This document shows, in pieces, positions 1 to 5,613 of a stretch of 7,070 nt of DNA. The stretch covers positions 1 to 7,070 of the forward strand of contig JASHRB010000689.1 of the NCBI GenBank assembly GCA_030037575.1. The letters are read 5' to 3'. The translations under genes and the position numbers were made by a program. Position 1 is the first letter of the stretch, and every line of letters begins with the position of its first letter. Below the pieces are notes generated by a model. It was given only the letters and a program-made list of their open reading frames with translations, had not been told where the DNA came from and searched no databases. Origin of the DNA: Candidatus Sulfotelmatobacter sp. Lineage in GTDB: Bacteria; Acidobacteriota; Terriglobia; Terriglobales; Acidobacteriaceae.

Positions 1-1
1 G

Positions 2-277
2 GTCTTTATGTCGACTTTGAGATTGAAGATCGATGTTTCCGGCACGGTGGGCGACGAAGCCTGGCGCGAGATCAATCAGTTCGATCAAATCAAGAGCGCA
101 GATTTTGGGCCCCAGTTCGGCAGCGGCGGACGCTGCAATCACGCCCCCGGCGCTCCTCACGGGAAGGGCGAGTGGATTGGCGCTGAAATCCGGCTCCAGA
201 CGCCGCTTTTGGCGCAGTATGCCATGTCGCACTATCTGGAGCAGGGGCGCGTGCTCGATGCCGATGTGGTCGATTGA
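2..277 (+). CDS. Uncharacterised protein, probably the 3' end of a longer gene
   Basis: The frame is open to the left edge and ends in TGA at 275-277. The first Met codon is at 8, but no upstream sequence is visible to check for a ribosome binding site, so this Met may be internal. Third codon positions are mostly G or C, as in the neighbouring real genes, and the translation has a natural composition: it begins MSTLRLKIDVSG, has a Gly/His-rich middle (GSGGRCNHAPGAPHGKG) and ends in LDADVVD. I recognise no domain, signal peptide or membrane segment. A competing frame (33-317) gives a Ser/Arg-rich product typical of a shadow. The gap to the next gene is 40 bp on the same strand, so co-transcription is possible. 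A complete 89-residue protein starting at 8 is the alternative. Confidence 0.5.
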   Translation, partial: VFMSTLRLKIDVSGTVGDEAWREINQFDQIKSADFGPQFGSGGRCNHAPGAPHGKGEWIGAEIRLQTPLLAQYAMSHYLEQGRVLDADVVD

Positions 278-317
278 CGAGTCAAGAGTGGGGTGTTTAG
301 TTCGCTCGACATCTTAA

Positions 318-1178
318 ATGTCCGATAATCTAGCCTCGTTCCCGGTGGCGAAACCGCACAGGCCCGGCATGTCTCGGGCGCAGAAGTTTCTCTTTTTCCT
401 GACGGCGTGGCTCATTTGTCTGATGCCTTTTCTCTTCTGGTGGAATACCTGGTTTGGCCGCAAGCTTTCCGACCGTCAGCTCACCCAATATCTGCATGAC
501 ACAAAGAAACCGCGCCACATTCAGCAGGCGCTGGTACAGGTCGGCGAGCGCATTACACATCAGGATGCAGGCGCTAAGCACTGGTATCCCGATCTGGTGC
601 GGCTATCGTCCGATCCGGTCGAAGAGGTTCGCAACACCGACGCCTGGGTCATGGGGCAGGACACGTCAGGCGCGGGTTTTCACGAAGCACTGCTGAAAAT
701 GCTTGCCGATAGCTCGCCGATGGTCCGCGGAAATGCCGCGCTTTCGCTGGTCCGCTTCGGTGATGTAAGCGGCCGTCCGCAAATTCTGGAGCTGCTGCAC
801 TCGGCGTCGATCTCGTCTCCGGAATCCGGACACATCGTAGACGCCGACCGGCCCGCCACTGCCATTCACCAAGGCGGTTTGATCGCGAAGCTTCAGAATG
901 GACAGGGGGAAATCGTCGAAATCCGCTCGCCAATCCCCGGCCGCGTTCGATCCGTGGCTGGGAGCGGCGCGAATCTGCAAGCGGGAGCGGAGGTCGCAGT
1001 TGTCGATCCGGCAACGGAGCAGGTCTGGGAAGCGCTACGCGCTCTCTATCTGGTTGGCCAGCCGGAGGACCTGGACGTGGTTCGAAGATACGAGCGTGAG
1101 CTGCCCGACATACCGAACGACGTGCGCCAGCAGGCTATCGAAACTGAGCAGGCAATTCGCAGGAGAACGGGAGGGTAA
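318..1178 (+). CDS. Membrane-anchored HEAT-repeat protein with a biotinyl/lipoyl-like domain
   Basis: This 286-residue protein has a short N-terminal tail and one strongly hydrophobic helix at about residues 23-46 (FLFFLTAWLICLMPFLFWW), so it is probably an inner-membrane anchor rather than a secreted protein. Residues 54-165 form helical pairs that read as HEAT-like repeats, for example VEEVRNTDAWVMG and SPMVRGNAALSLVRFGD. Residues about 185-232 resemble the barrel-sandwich fold of biotinyl/lipoyl and HlyD-type domains (IRSPIPGRVRSV, then LQAGAEVAVVDP). No modifiable lysine is seen at the hairpin tip, so covalent biotin or lipoate is unlikely. Residues 234-283 return to charged helices. A stop codon at 315-317 is directly upstream in frame, so translation starts at 318 or later. 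ATG 369 (MSRAQ) is an alternative that keeps the whole membrane helix. No strong Shine-Dalgarno precedes either start. The substrate or partner is unknown; the fold suggests a scaffold or an assembly role in an envelope complex. Confidence 0.85.
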   Translation: MSDNLASFPVAKPHRPGMSRAQKFLFFLTAWLICLMPFLFWWNTWFGRKLSDRQLTQYLHDTKKPRHIQQALVQVGERITHQDAGAKHWYPDLVRLSSDPVEEVRNTDAWVMGQDTSGAGFHEALLKMLADSSPMVRGNAALSLVRFGDVSGRPQILELLHSASISSPESGHIVDADRPATAIHQGGLIAKLQNGQGEIVEIRSPIPGRVRSVAGSGANLQAGAEVAVVDPATEQVWEALRALYLVGQPEDLDVVRRYERELPDIPNDVRQQAIETEQAIRRRTGG

Positions 1179-1200
1179 CCGGTCAACTCCCTTTTGTTTG
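1169..1200 (+). terminator. Probable Rho-independent terminator of the HEAT/lipoyl-like gene
   Basis: GGGAG (1169-1173) pairs perfectly with CTCCC (1187-1191) across a 13-base loop, and TTTTGTTTG follows immediately. The left arm lies in the last codons of the upstream gene and its TAA (1176-1178) is in the loop. The position, between convergent genes, suits a terminator. The stem is short and the loop long, so it may be weak. Confidence 0.5.
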
Positions 1201-1245
1201 TGACCACAATAGTTTGCGCGCCGCGTCATTTCCTGGCAGAGAGTT

Positions 1246-2016
1246 TCACCTCCGGGCTTCCATGGCAACCTTCTCCACATCCTTCCACGCCGGCGAGCGC
1301 GGATCGACGACCTCAAAATGTCCCGCACCGGCGATCGCGACTAATTGCGCATCCTCTTTCTCTTTTCGTTTCTTAGTCACGTAGTCCCGGCTGAACGCTG
1401 GCGGAACGATATCGTCGGCCGAGCCCTGCATTATCCATTGCCGCGCCGCAATTTTAAGGTTCATCGGATCGGCCTCACGGTAGTGGTCCGGGACTTCGCC
1501 CGGCGTGCCGCCGAGAAACTCCGCCACCGCATCGTTACTCAAGTGCAGCTCATAGGCTCGCTGCAAATCGATCACGCCCGCAAGCGAAATGACGCTCTCA
1601 ATACCGGCTTCATGTGCCGCAAGGCACAGCGCCAGTTGAGCGCCTGCAGAGTGTCCCACGGCAATAACTCTCCGCGCCTCAAATTCGTACCGGCCTGCAT
1701 TCTGCAGCAGAAATTGATATGCCGACTGCACATCGGCAAACGCGCCCGGCCACGCTCCGCCCTGGTTGCCGACCCGCCGGTACTCGACGTTTGCGGTCGC
1801 GATGCCCTTGGCGGTTAGAGCGGCGCACAAGTGACCCGCGTATGCCAGATCATAAGAAGCTCGCCAGTAACCGCCGTGGATGACGATGGCCAGCGATTGC
1901 GGCGCCTGCCCTTGTGCAAATCGCAGATCGATGAACTGATTTCGATCGCTTCCATAGGAAACGCGCGCATCTGCATTCGGCGCAGCCAGGCCAAGAATGT
2001 CATCTTCAGCAGTCAT
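1246..2016 (-). CDS. Alpha/beta hydrolase (BD-FAE / kynurenine-formamidase-like esterase)
   Basis: This 256-residue protein has the full set of alpha/beta-hydrolase marks. HGGYWR at residues 47-52 supplies the oxyanion hole, GHSAG at 121-125 is the nucleophile elbow with Ser123, ADDIVPP at 200-206 carries the acid (Asp201 by its spacing to VP), and GAGHFE at 230-235 carries His233. The HGGYWR loop and size fit the BD-FAE/arylformamidase-like group, which hydrolyses small esters or amides; the true substrate cannot be read from sequence. There is no signal peptide, so it is probably cytoplasmic. The ATG at 2014-2016 is the only ATG, GTG or TTG start before an in-frame stop upstream, but no good Shine-Dalgarno lies next to it; a purine-rich stretch at 2041-2052 is too far away. 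It converges on the HEAT gene (67-bp gap) and diverges from the MgtC-like gene. A palindrome covers its likely -10 box. No tryptophan-degradation neighbours are visible, so a kynB assignment is not supported. Confidence 0.9.
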   Translation of the reverse strand: MTAEDDILGLAAPNADARVSYGSDRNQFIDLRFAQGQAPQSLAIVIHGGYWRASYDLAYAGHLCAALTAKGIATANVEYRRVGNQGGAWPGAFADVQSAYQFLLQNAGRYEFEARRVIAVGHSAGAQLALCLAAHEAGIESVISLAGVIDLQRAYELHLSNDAVAEFLGGTPGEVPDHYREADPMNLKIAARQWIMQGSADDIVPPAFSRDYVTKKRKEKEDAQLVAIAGAGHFEVVDPRSPAWKDVEKVAMEARR

Positions 2017-2071
2017 GAATGCAATCGGCGGAGCTGGTTCGCCCCTCCCTAGGCTTACATTTCTGGTCTCG

Positions 2072-2090
2072 GTTCATTATACGAATGAAC
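2072..2090. promoter_or_regulatory. Perfect 19-bp palindrome, candidate repressor operator
   Basis: GTTCATT (2072-2078) and AATGAAC (2084-2090) are exact inverted repeats around the 5-bp centre ATACG. The site lies in the divergent region between the hydrolase and the MgtC-like gene, and it contains a TATAAT on the minus strand. Its size and symmetry fit a dimeric helix-turn-helix repressor such as a TetR- or MarR-type protein. No such regulator gene is in the window. The arms are too AT-rich, and too far from either 3' end, to look like a terminator. Confidence 0.5.
2076..2081 (-). promoter_or_regulatory. -10 box (TATAAT) for the alpha/beta hydrolase
   Basis: The minus strand reads an exact TATAAT here. 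Transcription would start near 2069, giving a leader of roughly 50 bases before the ATG at 2016. The -35 region (about 2099-2104) is poor, which would fit a weak or activator-dependent promoter. The box lies inside the palindrome at 2072-2090, so a bound protein would block polymerase. Confidence 0.4.
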
Positions 2091-2102
2091 ACCACCAGGC
2101 CC

Positions 2103-2133
2103 TTGCGACTGAATTTGATTCTCGCTGTATTAA
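2103..2133 (+). promoter_or_regulatory. Weak candidate promoter for the MgtC-like gene
   Basis: TTGCGA (2103-2108) and TATTAA (2128-2133, directly preceded by TG) each match four of six consensus bases, with a 19-bp spacer that is longer than ideal. The region 2111-2160 is clearly AT-richer than its surroundings. The assignment is tentative. Confidence 0.25.
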
Positions 2134-2148
2134 GATTCATTTTGTGTT

Positions 2149-2163
2149 CGGTTTTTTCAACCG
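2149..2163 (+). other. Small hairpin just before the MgtC-like ribosome binding site
   Basis: CGGTT (2149-2153) and AACCG (2159-2163) are exact inverted repeats around the loop TTTTC, ending one base before the Shine-Dalgarno region at 2165-2170. It could tune translation in the leader, but the stem is only 5 bp and chance is not excluded. Confidence 0.3.
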
Positions 2164-2179
2164 CGAGGGATCCCACACC

Positions 2180-2530
2180 ATGCAGACCGAAGCCAGGCGT
2201 TTTCCGGCGACGCCCGTCGCTTTGAAGATGGCAGCAGCCATCGGCATGGGAATGCTGGTTGGGATGGAACGCGAGTGGTTTAACAAAGACGTGGGCGTGA
2301 GAACCTTTGCGATTGTCTGGCTGCTCGGCATGTTGGCTGCTCTGATCGGGCAAAGCGTCGCCATCGCAGCGCTGACCGGCGTGCTCCTTCTCGTGGCTGC
2401 CAGGAACACACGCAGTATTCTCAACGACAGATCATTGCAGATCACCACGTCTGCCGCATTGATTCTGAATTATTTGCTCGGCGCGCTGGTAGGCCTGGGC
2501 CACATCGTCACCCCTGTCGCGGGAGCGTGA
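2180..2530 (+). CDS. MgtC/SapB-family membrane protein, N-terminal domain only, probably truncated
   Basis: This 116-residue protein is mostly hydrophobic, with likely membrane helices at about residues 14-30, 43-57, 58-74 and 91-108. VGMEREW (27-33) and GVRTF (39-43) match the conserved first-helix region of MgtC/SapB proteins. The closest architecture I know is the larger MgtC-DUF4010 type of roughly 400 residues, which continues past a TPVA-like segment; here translation stops at TPVAGA with TGA (2528-2530). One frame over, GTG ATG ACG (2527-2535) would encode VMT, which resembles the expected continuation, and a TAG follows at once. A decayed or truncated gene is therefore likely, although a stand-alone four-helix protein is possible. 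The start at 2180 is favoured by GAGGGA (2165-2170) at 9-base spacing. An upstream in-frame ATG at 1997 would overlap the hydrolase and add an unrelated, non-conserved extension. MgtC relatives are linked to magnesium limitation and membrane energetics; the function here is unproven. Confidence 0.75.
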   Translation: MQTEARRFPATPVALKMAAAIGMGMLVGMEREWFNKDVGVRTFAIVWLLGMLAALIGQSVAIAALTGVLLLVAARNTRSILNDRSLQITTSAALILNYLLGALVGLGHIVTPVAGA

Positions 2531-2623
2531 TGACGTAGCGACGTTCCGAATCGCCCGCCTGATGTTCTCTAGAAATTCTTCCCGGCCACCCACAATTTAT
2601 TTCTCTCTTCCGCAAAATTCCGC

Positions 2624-2629
2624 TATCCT
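2624..2629 (+). promoter_or_regulatory. Possible -10 box for the PRC/MgtE_N/CBS gene
   Basis: TATCCT matches TATAAT at four of six positions and sits only 10 bases before the ATG at 2639, which would give a very short leader or leaderless transcript. That would fit the absence of a clear Shine-Dalgarno before this start. No convincing -35 box is seen. The rest of the 108-bp gap (2531-2638) shows no terminator and no further gene. Confidence 0.25.
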
Positions 2630-2638
2630 CTACGCGGG

Positions 2639-3889
2639 ATGACAACTTTGCCACTTTCCGAACTTCTCGGCGCCACGGTGTACGGCCCATCGGGTGCGGC
2701 AAGTGGACGAGTGCGCGAAGTCGCACTGGAGCCGGCGGCAGATCGTAGCCGGGTCGCATCCTTGGTCGTCAAAACCAAATCGGGAAATCGCGTGCTCCCC
2801 TTTTCCGCCGTTTCCAGCGTCGATGCCAACATTCATGCTTCAACCAGTCCTTCCGAGTGGCCCGCAGCCAACGGTGCCGAGGGGCTGTTTCTGCTCGAAC
2901 GCGACTTGCTCGATCAGCAGGTGATTGATGTTCATGGACGCAAGGTCGTTCGCGTAAACGATGTCGAACTTCAGCTGGATCCCGCGGAGGGTAGCCGCAC
3001 TCATCCCGTGCTGCGAGTGCAGGGCGTCGACATCGGTGCACGCGGAGCGCTGCGGCGGCTGCTTCGCGGACTGGCCCCACGCGCGGCTCTCGAAGCCATC
3101 GTGCGGAGAATTCCGCCGCGCACCATTCCGTGGGGCTTTGTCGACCTCATCGAAACCGATCCGGCACGGCGCATCAAGCTCAAGATTTCCCACCAGGGCT
3201 TGTCGAAACTTCACCCCGCCGACATCGCCGACATTGTCGAAGAGCTCGCTCCCGCCGAGCGCGAGGCCGTTTTTGAGACGCTCGATGAAGAAGTCGCCGC
3301 AGAGACGCTCGAGGAAGTTGAGCCGAAGGTCCAGCGGTCGATCGTCGAGTCGCTGGATTCCGAGCGTGCCGCCGAGATTGTCGAAGAGATGGATCCTGAT
3401 GCGGCCGCCGATCTGCTCGCCGATCTTTCGCAGGATCGTACGGAGCAAATTCTGGTGGAGATGAAGCCGGAGGCCAGCCAGGAAGTGGTCGAACTCCTCG
3501 AACATCGCGAAGAAACCGCAGCGGGCCGCATGACCACAGAGTTTCTCGCCCTACCGGTCTCAGCGACGGTCGAAAATGCTATCGGCGTAATGCGGGAGTT
3601 TGAGGGGGGCATTGAAACCGTGAATACGATCTATCTCGTCGATTCGCATGGCACGCTGGTGGGCGCGGTTCCGCTGGTAAATGTGGTGCTGGCGCAGCAT
3701 AGTACGCCGTTGCTCTCGCTCATACAGGAACCACTGGTCTCGACTCACGAAGAAACCAATGAGAACGACGTCGCAGAGCTTTTCGACAAATACAACCTGA
3801 TCACGCTTCCCGTGATCAAGCAAGACAACAAACTCGTTGGCGTTATCACTTCGGACGACATCATCACCATGCTGCGCGCCAAACTCTAG
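2639..3889 (+). CDS. PRC-barrel, MgtE N-terminal and CBS-pair protein lacking a channel domain
   Basis: This is a 416-residue soluble protein. Residues 5-62 form a PRC-barrel-like domain (LLGATVYGPSGAASGRVREV, later VLPFSAVSSVD), and 88-135 look like a second copy (LLDQQVIDVHGRKVVRVNDV). Residues about 185-290 match the MgtE_N right-handed superhelix, with repeating acidic helix pairs such as LHPADIADIVEEL and RAAEIVEEMDPDAAADLLADL. Two CBS motifs follow, at about 299-352 (MTTEFLALP, then IYLVDSHGTLVGAVPL) and 362-416 (LPVIKQDNKLVGVITSDDII). In true MgtE channels the MgtE_N and CBS parts sense Mg2+ and gate a five-helix pore; here the protein ends right after CBS2, so it has no pore. It is probably a cytoplasmic sensor or regulator of a separate transporter, binding a divalent metal or adenine nucleotides through the CBS pair. 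It follows the MgtC-like gene by 108 bp on the same strand. Confidence 0.92.
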   Translation: MTTLPLSELLGATVYGPSGAASGRVREVALEPAADRSRVASLVVKTKSGNRVLPFSAVSSVDANIHASTSPSEWPAANGAEGLFLLERDLLDQQVIDVHGRKVVRVNDVELQLDPAEGSRTHPVLRVQGVDIGARGALRRLLRGLAPRAALEAIVRRIPPRTIPWGFVDLIETDPARRIKLKISHQGLSKLHPADIADIVEELAPAEREAVFETLDEEVAAETLEEVEPKVQRSIVESLDSERAAEIVEEMDPDAAADLLADLSQDRTEQILVEMKPEASQEVVELLEHREETAAGRMTTEFLALPVSATVENAIGVMREFEGGIETVNTIYLVDSHGTLVGAVPLVNVVLAQHSTPLLSLIQEPLVSTHEETNENDVAELFDKYNLITLPVIKQDNKLVGVITSDDIITMLRAKL

Positions 3890-3900
3890 GCGGATCGCCT
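3888..3900 (+). other. Perfect hairpin AGGCG-GAT-CGCCT at the end of the CBS gene
   Basis: A 5-bp perfect inverted repeat with a 3-base loop covers the last bases of the CBS-gene stop codon. No run of T follows directly, so it is a poor intrinsic terminator. It occupies the place where a -35 box for the downstream TATAAT (3915-3920) would be, so an operator or an mRNA 3'-end stabiliser are alternatives. Confidence 0.35.
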
Positions 3901-3914
3901 GAGCTGACTCTGTT

Positions 3915-3920
3915 TATAAT
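3915..3920 (+). promoter_or_regulatory. -10 box (TATAAT) for ubiD
   Basis: This exact TATAAT lies 22 bases before the TTG start codon, in the short gap between two co-oriented genes. No good -35 match is seen at 17 bp. It suggests ubiD can be transcribed separately from the upstream CBS gene. Confidence 0.45.
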
Positions 3921-3931
3921 CATTCGTTCTT

Positions 3932-3945
3932 AGGAGAGCCCTTTG
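3932..3945 (+). promoter_or_regulatory. Strong Shine-Dalgarno that fixes a TTG start for ubiD
   Basis: AGGAG (3932-3936) is followed after 6 bases by TTG (3943-3945). The translation from there, MPFDDLRQWIAALDRAGELKR, aligns with the N-terminus of E. coli UbiD (MKYNDLRDFLTLLEQQGELKR). The next ATG (3967) would remove this conserved region, so the TTG start is well supported. Confidence 0.85.
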
Positions 3946-5613
3946 CCCTTTGACGATCTTCGCCAATGGATCGCCGCGCTTGACCGCGCCGGCGAACTGA
4001 AGCGCGTTCAAACAGAAGCCGATCCGATCCTGGAAATCGCCGAGATCGCCGATCGAGTGAGCAAAATGCACACCACCACCGGTGCTGCCTCACCTTTCGC
4101 CGCATTTGCCAGGGGTGGCAGCTTAGGATCCAGAAATCACGCGGGTGGTCCCGCTCTTCTTTTCCAAAACATCAAGGGCTATCCCGGGTCACAACTCCTC
4201 ATCAACCAGTTCGGTTCCGAATCCCGCATGAAGCTCGCTCTCGGCGTCGATTCTCTCGACGAGATCGCCAACCGCATTCGAACCTTCATGGATGTGAGGT
4301 CACCGCAGGGATTTCTCGACAAAATAAAAATGCTGCCTTTGCTCGCCGAGGCGGGGAAGTTCTTTCCAAAGATCGTCTCCCGCGGACCGTGCAAAGAAGT
4401 AATCAAGCACGACAGATTTTCTTTATTCGATTTTCCCGTCCTGCGGTGTTGGCCTCAGGACGCGGGACGGTTCATCACCTTACCCTGCGTCGTCACGCGC
4501 GATCCGAACAACGACAAACGGAATGTGGGAATGTATCGCCTGCAAGTGTTCGATGAACGCACCACCGGGATGCACTGGCAGCGGCAGAAAGTCGCCGCCG
4601 AACATTATCGTCAGGCATTGCGCAATGCCACGTCATCAAGCCCACTTCCGGCAAAAAACGACAGAAGTGAGACCTCCACTTCCAAGGCTGCGTCGGCCGC
4701 CGTCGACCTCATGGCGCGCACATCCGGGGGGCAGGTCTTATCGGAGAAGAATCAGCCGGCAGGAAAGATGGAAGTCGCCGTGGCCATAGGGACCGAGCCG
4801 GTTGTGACGTTTTCCGCCATCGTTCCGTCGCCTCCGGACGTTGACGAATATTTGATTGCTGGTTTTCTGCGCGGAGCTCCGGTCGAGCTGGTGAAATGCG
4901 AAACCGTCGATCTCGAGGTTCCGGCCGCGAGCGAAGTCGTGCTCGAAGGCTACGTCAACCTCGACGAACTCCGCACCGAAGGCCCGTTCGGCGACCACAC
5001 CGGCTTTTACTCTCTCGAAGACCTCTATCCTGTCTTCCACGTTCAATGCATCACTCATCGCAAAGATCCCATCTACGCCACCACCATCGTCGGCAAGCCC
5101 CCCATGGAAGACGCCTACATGGGCAAAGCGGTTGAGCGAATTTTTCTGCCCTTGATGCGCCTCACCATTCCCGAGCTCATCGACATCAGCCTTCCCATCG
5201 AAGGCGTCTTCCACAATCTGATGATCGTCTCCATTCGCAAGTCATATCCGGGACACGCGCGCAAAGTAATGAACGCCATCTGGTCGCTGGGCCAGGCCAT
5301 GTTCACCAAATGCATCGTCGTGGTTGACGAAGACGTTGATGTGCAGAACCTCGCTGAGGTGACGCTTAAGCTTCTCAATCATATCGACCCTGAGCGCGAC
5401 ATCCAATTCACGCTCGGGCCGGTCGATTCGCTCGATCATGCCTCGCGGCTGCCGAATTACGGATCGAAGATGGGCATCGACGCTACGCGCAAATGGCCGA
5501 CGGAAGGTTTCACGCGACCGTGGCCGGATGAGATTGTTATGGACGGGAAAACAAAAGCATCGGTCGATGCGAAGTGGAAGGCGCTGGCGAAAGAATTAGG
5601 GATTCAGGGCTAA
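3943..5613 (+). CDS. ubiD: UbiD-family prenylated-FMN-dependent decarboxylase
   Basis: This 556-residue protein is colinear with E. coli UbiD (about 497 residues), the 3-octaprenyl-4-hydroxybenzoate decarboxylase that uses prenylated FMN made by UbiX. Matching blocks are DLRxxxxxLxxxGELKR at the N-terminus, GGPALLFQNIKGY (68-80), RCWPQDAGRFIT (168-179), NVGMYRLQ (194-201) with N194 and R199 in the metal and catalytic positions, HW (211-212), ELVKCETVDLEVPA (315-328), EVVLEGY (331-337), EGPFGDHTGFY (346-356), KSYPGHARKVM (433-443) and GSKMGIDATRKWP (507-519). The extra length lies mainly in two segments, residues about 43-66 and 229-274, that E. coli lacks. The enzyme is cytoplasmic. A role in ubiquinone-like or menaquinone synthesis, or in decarboxylation of another aromatic acid, cannot be told apart here, because no ubiX or quinone gene is in the window; the gene symbol denotes family membership. 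Its 3' end overlaps the convergent GH9 gene by 18 bp. Confidence 0.93.
   Translation: MPFDDLRQWIAALDRAGELKRVQTEADPILEIAEIADRVSKMHTTTGAASPFAAFARGGSLGSRNHAGGPALLFQNIKGYPGSQLLINQFGSESRMKLALGVDSLDEIANRIRTFMDVRSPQGFLDKIKMLPLLAEAGKFFPKIVSRGPCKEVIKHDRFSLFDFPVLRCWPQDAGRFITLPCVVTRDPNNDKRNVGMYRLQVFDERTTGMHWQRQKVAAEHYRQALRNATSSSPLPAKNDRSETSTSKAASAAVDLMARTSGGQVLSEKNQPAGKMEVAVAIGTEPVVTFSAIVPSPPDVDEYLIAGFLRGAPVELVKCETVDLEVPAASEVVLEGYVNLDELRTEGPFGDHTGFYSLEDLYPVFHVQCITHRKDPIYATTIVGKPPMEDAYMGKAVERIFLPLMRLTIPELIDISLPIEGVFHNLMIVSIRKSYPGHARKVMNAIWSLGQAMFTKCIVVVDEDVDVQNLAEVTLKLLNHIDPERDIQFTLGPVDSLDHASRLPNYGSKMGIDATRKWPTEGFTRPWPDEIVMDGKTKASVDAKWKALAKELGIQG
4069..4140 (+). other. In-frame extra segment 1 in UbiD
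   Basis: This stretch encodes about 24 residues (TTTGAASPFAAFARGGSLGS and flanks) between the EIADR helix and GGPALLF, where E. coli UbiD has only a few residues. It is Gly/Ala/Ser-rich and probably a surface loop. It contains GGGGTGGCAGCTTA (4112-4125), similar to a motif in the second extra segment. Confidence 0.45.
4627..4764 (+). other. In-frame extra segment 2 in UbiD
   Basis: This stretch encodes about 46 Ser/Ala/Lys-rich residues between HYRQALRN and KMEVAVAIG, where E. coli UbiD is far shorter. It contains GAAGTG/CACTTC inverted repeats (4664-4669 and 4677-4682), the direct repeat CCACTTCC (4642-4649 and 4676-4683), and GGGGGGCAGGTCTTA (4726-4740). It is likely a disordered surface loop and does not interrupt the catalytic blocks. 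Confidence 0.5.

Noticed and set aside
1..180. Third plus-strand frame at the left edge beginning GLYVDFEIEDRC
   Set aside because: The first residues look protein-like but the rest is Arg-rich and ends in a stop near 180. A frameshift joining it to the other frame cannot be shown without upstream sequence.
33..317. Plus-strand frame of 94 codons ending at 317
   Set aside because: The product is Ser/Arg/Ala-rich with a shadow-like composition, and it competes with the better frame ending at 277.
649..1014. Minus-strand frame of 121 codons
   Set aside because: It is antisense to the HEAT/lipoyl-like gene and Arg/Ser/Pro-rich, with no motifs.
1345..1818. Plus-strand frame of 157 codons
   Set aside because: It lies wholly opposite the alpha/beta hydrolase, whose catalytic motifs establish the coding strand.
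1997..2179. Upstream start at 1997 for the MgtC-like protein
   Set aside because: It would overlap the hydrolase start and run through the promoter and palindrome; the start at 2180 has a good Shine-Dalgarno and matches the family N-terminus.
2840..3505. Minus-strand frame of 221 codons
   Set aside because: It is antisense to the PRC/MgtE_N/CBS gene. Its length arises from the repetitive GAG/GAA-rich helices on the other strand.
4112..4740. Possible insertion sequence or CRISPR-like repeat in ubiD
   Set aside because: The two similar strings are only about 15 bp, imperfect, and too few for an array. There is no transposase and no target-site duplication, so they are reported only as a possible small repeat.
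4738..5214. Minus-strand frame of 158 codons
   Set aside because: It is antisense to the most conserved part of ubiD and has no recognisable domain.
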